Assembly: GCA_002749535.1 (NCBI GenBank)
Contig: MZZL01000405.1
Span: 1,395,748-1,459,747 of the forward strand
Direction: 5' to 3'
DNA from: Apophysomyces variabilis
Lineage: Eukaryota > Mucoromycota > Mucoromycetes > Mucorales > Mucoraceae
DNA: 64,000 nucleotides
The position numbers and the translations under genes are program-made. The notes beneath the pieces are model-generated. The model worked only from the letters and a program-made list of their open reading frames with translations, made no database searches and had not been told where the DNA came from. Positions 58,509 through 64,000 of the stretch are shown piece by piece (position 1 is the stretch's first letter; each line of letters opens with the position of its first letter).

Positions 58509-61500
58509 AATTTAGCAAAATGGACAAAATAAACGAGCAAGTAGTGTTGAATCCCTTTTCCCTTTAGGCAAAAGAATACAGAAAAAAGAAGAAAAAAAGA
58601 GAGAGAGAGAGAAGAAATGAGCCCTCTGTTGGCATTTCTTTCAACTTTTTATGGGATATGCATCATATGCAAAAAAAGGCGTTGACTGTTAATGTTGTAG
58701 CAAGGAAATATGTGTCACAAGGAACTGTTTTAGGGCAAGGTCTCTTCTATGCACCTATACATGTCTTTGCGCCAGTGTCAAGTGCTTTGAGTTAGAAGGG
58801 AAAGGAAGACAAGCTTGGTGTTCTGATCGCTTTTCATTCTTTGTCTATATAAATTCTATTTGGAAAAGGGTCCAAGGGAGATAACGGCATAATTACAAGA
58901 AATTTTGCGTCTTTTTGCTTAGATTTGCCATACCACTGACGGGATAGGCAACCAAGATAGCGCTATCATGTCACAAGACCGGAGTGGAGTGAACTCTCTT
59001 CGATCTCACATGAAAATGATGCCTTTTCGTGTTCCCGCCAAGATCGAATGTCGGGGGATTAGCGGGAGAAAAAGGGAACGAAGCTGTCTTGTTCTATGGT
59101 CAGATTGTTTTTTTTATTCTCCACATTTATTTAGTATATATGAACCTTTTTTCTCTCTTTAGCCGCGACAGAACCAAGTTATGTTTTAACTGAAATGCTT
59201 AAACTAAGGAAATTCCAATAGCTTTATCGTCGAATAAATTTGCCTATTTGACGCGTTCATGAAGGATTCCACTATTCATTCTCTTCTTGTACAGTGTAAC
59301 AGTCGAATTAAGTCGAGGTGGCACGCTATTACCATAGACGCAGTTTGACATTGTTAAGTAGCCTGTCTTCTTGTTGTTTCCTTTTAGAAACATAAAATAT
59401 GTCTGATTTAAAAAAGAAAGATACATGAAAAACACCTTGCTATGCCTTTCTTTGCACCCAACCGTTAAAAAGTGCGGGACCTCATCGGTTGAGAAACGAT
59501 ACAACTCTCGTACAACAACCTTTGATCAAAGCTACCGAAACCATTATAATAAATATAGCCTTGCATAGTTCACGATTCTTTACAACTTGATAAAAATAAA
59601 CCCAATTTGCTGTGTGCGCAAACCTTCGTGACCGAACTTTTCCTACAACCTAAGCGCTAAGTACTTCCCAAATAGAACCGAGAAACAGGAACTTCCTTGC
59701 TTTCTTTCGGTTAAAAGAATATCATATTAATTGGCTTGCTGTGCAGCATTGGATATATGAAATGATTACAATAATGGTTAGGAAAGCTCCATAATGTAAA
59801 TAGCGTAACCTAAAACAACATCGTTCAAGTTTTTCGGACAAGAGAATATAAAATGGCACAAAAAATTAATCCCCCAATTTTTGGTTGCCTTGTCTGAGCC
59901 ACTGTAACGAAAACTAACGAGGCTAAAACGTGATGATATAAACCATCTTTGTACCTCTTCTTCACTGCTACGCAGCTGTGCCTGCTATGTTAATGAAAGC
60001 CGAGCACTAGCAAAAAAGAGACTCTTTTTTTTTCGTATGTGAAGACCATGTTACGGTCAACCATTCTGCACCATGTACGCCCTGCGGCCGGAAGGACATA
60101 AAAAGAGGTTAGGAGGACATTATACATAGATCTGACAGCCGAGACCAGAATATAATCAACAAATTCTTATGTATAAGGCTCGCTAATCCTCCTTAACTCG
60201 TGCAACCTCCATCTAAGATGATGCAGGTTCGGAGAATCGTAAAAACACAAATTCTACACGTATTTGTTGTATTCGTACGTCTACTATGTTGTAGCCCGAT
60301 GTCTAATATTGCAGCTGAAATAGCGATTGCAAAGAAAGAAAGGGCATTTGTAGTTAGACGATCTGTTTATCCAGATAACGAACTGCTCTAAGCCATACCA
60401 AAATTTTTGTTCTACAGCGTGGACTTACTAGAACATCTCCTTGACAAAAATCTCGTTTGCACCAAAACTGTTGGCTGTTCTTAACCAAATCAGAGACAAT
60501 GTGCAGAGAGAAAGACGTCCCAGTGAGGCAGCAAGAAACTCTTGTGATTGTTCGTATCACTTTTTTTCTCTAGAACAAGAATGTGGTTAATACAGAATGC
60601 ACATATTTCCTGTGCAGACCCGAACATCTCTGGGTTTATCCATGACCCTCCGTAGAATAAGTGCTCAACTGAATATATTTTACAGTCCATTAAGCGGATA
60701 CAACGTATTATTGACCTCCTGATTAATCTGCAAAGAACACATTGGCAGCTTTGTTTATAGAAACTTGTAGGCAAAAGGGGGTTGGGTTCGAAAAACTACC
60801 ATTTATATCATTTCTTTTTAAGACATAAGAGTGCAGAAATAGGAGTGCTAAACTACGAAATAGAGCGCGCCATCACACGTGTAACAAGCTAGGTTCTTCC
60901 GCCGCTCAATCCTTAACTAGTTGATTACTAGACTACCTTAGCAGAAACGGCAAGCTTGCTAAACGTTTCCGTCATCAGGGGCTCCTTAGGCGAAAAGCAA
61001 GAGGAGAAAAACTAACGAACTTGTAAGGCTCTATTTACTTATACACTCTGTCTGTATGGGGCTCTATGTCCTCTCAACAGCAAACACTAGCTTGCTAATA
61101 CAACGGAAAAGTTTGCAATCGGTCGTGAAACCCAACTGGTTAAGCCTACGTTCACGATATGCAACCACTCAAAGACAAGTATACCACAGTTGGACGATAC
61201 TCGGTCCGAACCGAAGGATAGACAGCACATCGCATAGAAGTAAAATCAACAGTAACCATCAAGAGACGCAATGATGGCTCTCGCTATTGCTCAAGAAAAC
61301 CATAACAACGTTTCATCAAAATATCGAAACTCTAGTAATAGTGACCATGTTGAGTCATCATTGTGCAAGTCTGGGGAAAACAGGACAATGACCAACACTC
61401 GAATTTTATTCTTGCTTCTTTGGATGGTATAGTATCACAACGCAAATAAGCGTATCAATCTACTAACAGCATTGTATAAGTTGCTAGTACAGTTAGTGAT

Positions 61501-64000
61501 TGTGATTGTCATATTCCGTTGACAAAGCTACGGTATGCATTTTTACCATATCACACTCTGCAAAATTTGTGCGATCCATGCTGGTAGCTACTCGATTATT
61601 GGTAGGCACACTAACGTGGTAACTGTTGTTCTTGCTAATAACAGCAGTTTGAAAAATAGAAAGCCGCGTATATTTTGTTTTTCGTAACTCTAGAAGCAAC
61701 AGAAGTTATCGACGCCGCTGCGAAAAAAACCCCCCACAGATGACACAGATGTTACACTTGTACATTGTGGAAACAGAACCTATGCAAGAAAACCTTCCAC
61801 AAGTTGATCATCCATCGAGAGGTGAGCTATTACACGTCAAATGAAATGCAGGTTGAACAGTCAGTAACTTTCACTGATTTGAATTACTTATAAATCGATT
61901 TCTAGTCTGATTTATATGAGAAGGACAGTTGGCCGTACAGGACGTTGGAGTAATTGGTGAGCATCTCATTTTGAAACACTAAGCGTTTTAAACTATCATT
62001 GCCAAGTGCGTACTTCACCTATGCACAACTCTACATGAACAAAGCTCTCACGATGTTTGCTGTCCTGACCACTATAGCAAGGTTCTAAAGTGAATCTGAT
62101 AAGATGATGGAAGAAAACGCAAGACTTGAAGTTGATTACTCATTGCATTTGCTTTCATGAACCTGTGGTCTATTTAAAGAAACTATGGACATTCCATGAA
62201 AAACACGGCAGTCAAGGATATTTGTTAAATGGGAAAGGCCTTTTCATTTTAGCATTAGATGCCGTATCTAAAACTGGGATGATAGCTATCAAAAAGGAAG
62301 GACGAATCAAGTAGCTGCATCTATCAATTTACTTGCCTTTTAAATTCTAAGGAATGGTTCTGGATGGAAGGTGAAAACAGGGCTACAAAGAACACAATTT
62401 TGGAATAGATATTTAGAAATTAGGTCCATTTGACCATATGCCGTCTTTTCTTGTAGTTCTCTTCTTGCTCATATATTCTCGAGTATATTGAAAGGTAGAA
62501 ATCAAAAAAGAAGAAGCACCCGGAGAGACTCAATGTTTGCTCTTCATAAAAAGGTTCTCTCATCTTTCCATCTTGCTAAATGATATATGTATTTCTCTCG
62601 TGTGGATTTGAAGATAGATAGTCAAATTTGTTGCGTAATGGCGCTGTCAAGTTGACCAATCTAAAGAAATTTTTCTTCTGGTTAAACACTCATAGATGTC
62701 TTAACAGTCAGAATAGTTATCTATAGGAGTTATCTCGCTCAAATCAGGAATGGCGGAAAAAAGGATGGAGCTTATTGTTTGTAAGAGATCCTGAGTGATT
62801 GGATAACAAATGTAAAGAGACTGAGGAGCACATAAGCTTAGACAGCCTGTAGGCGTGGCTTATAAAGTCGAAATGGGATTGAGAGGAGGAGGTTGAATGA
62901 CATTGAGCTGCAAAAAGGATACCTTGAAACTAAGTGTGAATGCTGATGAGGTATTATTTGTTCTAGAAGCAGGAGTTGTTCTATATCAGCAGACTTAAAG
63001 TACTGTGAGCCTGATTTTATTCTCTGAAAAAGATTATCCTTTCTGTAACAAAAATATTCAATTACAACGTATCAGGGCCTTAATAACAGTTCAGCTGGTA
63101 ACTTGATAATGTTACATGAATTGAAAGGTGCTTGGACAATATTTTCGCTATATTAGATGAACTTTTATACATTGTCTGATGACTGTTACTGCTAGTTTAT
63201 GAATTACTTTTCAATCGTATACTTCAATGTATAACCTGGATTTTCGGAAAAGCAGTATGTTTTGATTCCTTAGAGAGACCTTGTGCCAAATGATCCTTAC
63301 TTGTATATATCAAAAACCATTCATTGCTGCTGCGCTATTGTTATTATTCCACTGGTTTTTACTATCCGCTATTGCCAATGGCCAACGATCGGAAATCAAA
63401 CGTTAATTGCCCATTGAAAATTTTGTTCCAAGTCGCTTACAAACAAGCTTATAGAAGCATTGCCATTGCACATTCAACAAATTGTAACGGACTATAGCAA
63501 AAGTGATGGATGAGATATATGAATATGATTGATATCTTTGAATGCAAGGCTCGGTATTATACAGACAGCTGTCGTAAAAGTGTGGATGGACAAATCGTTC
63601 TTGATCTGTCTTTACCCTTGGGTAAGGTCAATGATGATTAGTTTATTTTTATGAAACCTGTCTTTGTGGACTGTTAGTTTACGCTGTGCTGTAGTATAAA
63701 TGTTGTCATTACAAAAAAAAATAATAAATGGTTTAATATTAGTAAGCCTGAACGTTATCATCCTTTCTTTCTTTGTTATTTCTTCCTTTACTGTTAAACT
63801 CATCATGGATGATTTTGCGTTTCATATGCGTTCGCTTATCTATTTTTTTTTTCATGTTGTCTCTGACCGCCTTGACAGGCAAAGATTACATCCAGAAGGA
63901 AAAAGGGAAAAAAAGCTGCTGATGTGGAATTACAGAAGAAGCTACAGGAGTAGGAAAGGTTGAAAAAGGTACGTACGGATCATAAAAGAAAGTTAGCTGA
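58509..64000. other. Gene-poor AT-rich region
   Basis: The first few hundred bases are the leader and promoter of the GATA gene, with a GA-rich run at 58590-58620. Beyond that I see no gene I can support. Minus-strand frames near 60354-60774 have several cysteines (CVLCRLIRRSIIRC) but no domain. The last 250 bases contain a Lys-rich reading (ITSRRKKGKKAADVELQKKL, near 63885-63945) that is preceded by an acceptor-like TTGACAG but interrupted by a stop; it could be the edge of a gene lying to the right. Confidence 0.45.

Noticed and set aside
1..64000. tRNA, rRNA or CRISPR arrays
   Set aside because: By eye I found no cloverleaf with a proper T-arm GTTCRA box and no regularly spaced repeats; a covariance-model scan would be needed to exclude tRNAs fully.

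Overview
The window is nuclear DNA of a filamentous fungus. Genes are cut by many short GT-AG introns (mostly about 40-90 nt), intergenic DNA is AT-rich with homopolymer runs, and the gene set is fungal: C-14 sterol reductase, GATA factor, heat shock factor, class III chitinase and vacuolar dipeptidyl aminopeptidase. A DIRS-type retrotransposon, a heat-shock-factor-like DNA-binding domain of the kind common in Mucoromycota, and traces of a Fanzor/TnpB-like nuclease make an early-diverging fungus (Mucorales or a relative) the best guess. This is inference; no rRNA or other marker is present. Exon boundaries below were built by hand from splice sites, reading frame and family knowledge. Where a coding length is quoted it is a multiple of three.

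Layout. 1-2.2 kb: right end of a DIRS-like element (RNase H, methyltransferase-like and tyrosine recombinase regions, then an inverted internal repeat). 3.5-5.9 kb (+): phenylalanyl-tRNA synthetase beta subunit. 6.0-8.8 kb: a decayed region with a 1.36-kb inverted-repeat element, coding-like fragments and a broken Fanzor/TnpB-like C-terminus. 9.4-11.2 kb (+): a divergent C-14 sterol reductase. 12.4 kb (+): small secreted orphan. 13.4-14.1 kb (+): an Alba-domain protein starting with a PAM2 motif. 14.2-18.0 kb (+): dipeptidyl aminopeptidase. 18.4-19.3 kb (-): cysteine-rich membrane protein with a PPPY tail. 19.8-21.6 kb (-): coiled-coil plus MATH protein. 21.6-30.8 kb: gene-poor, with a 744-nt assembly gap between poly-T runs.

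30.8-32.9 kb (-): heat shock factor with polyglutamine. 33.6-38.5 kb (-): P5B-type ATPase. 39.5-41.6 kb (-): class 3 lipase. 44.7-49.8 kb (+): BRWD-like WD40/bromodomain chromatin protein. 50.0 kb (+): GNAT acetyltransferase, convergent with a JMJD7-like JmjC hydroxylase (50.6-52.2 kb, -), which shares a 212-bp promoter region with ribosomal protein eS17 (52.4-53.3 kb, +). 54.0-56.1 kb (+): secreted GH18 chitinase with a chitin-binding tail. 57.5-58.5 kb (-): GATA factor. 58.5-64 kb: gene-poor.

The genes are mostly unrelated housekeeping and regulatory loci, with no cluster logic. The JMJD7-like gene next to eS17 puts two translation-related functions on one promoter region. The observations most worth a second look are the PAM2-Alba protein, the decayed Fanzor-like fragment with its neighbouring inverted-repeat element, the sterol reductase with an altered signature, and the cysteine-rich receptor-like protein with a ubiquitin-ligase docking motif.
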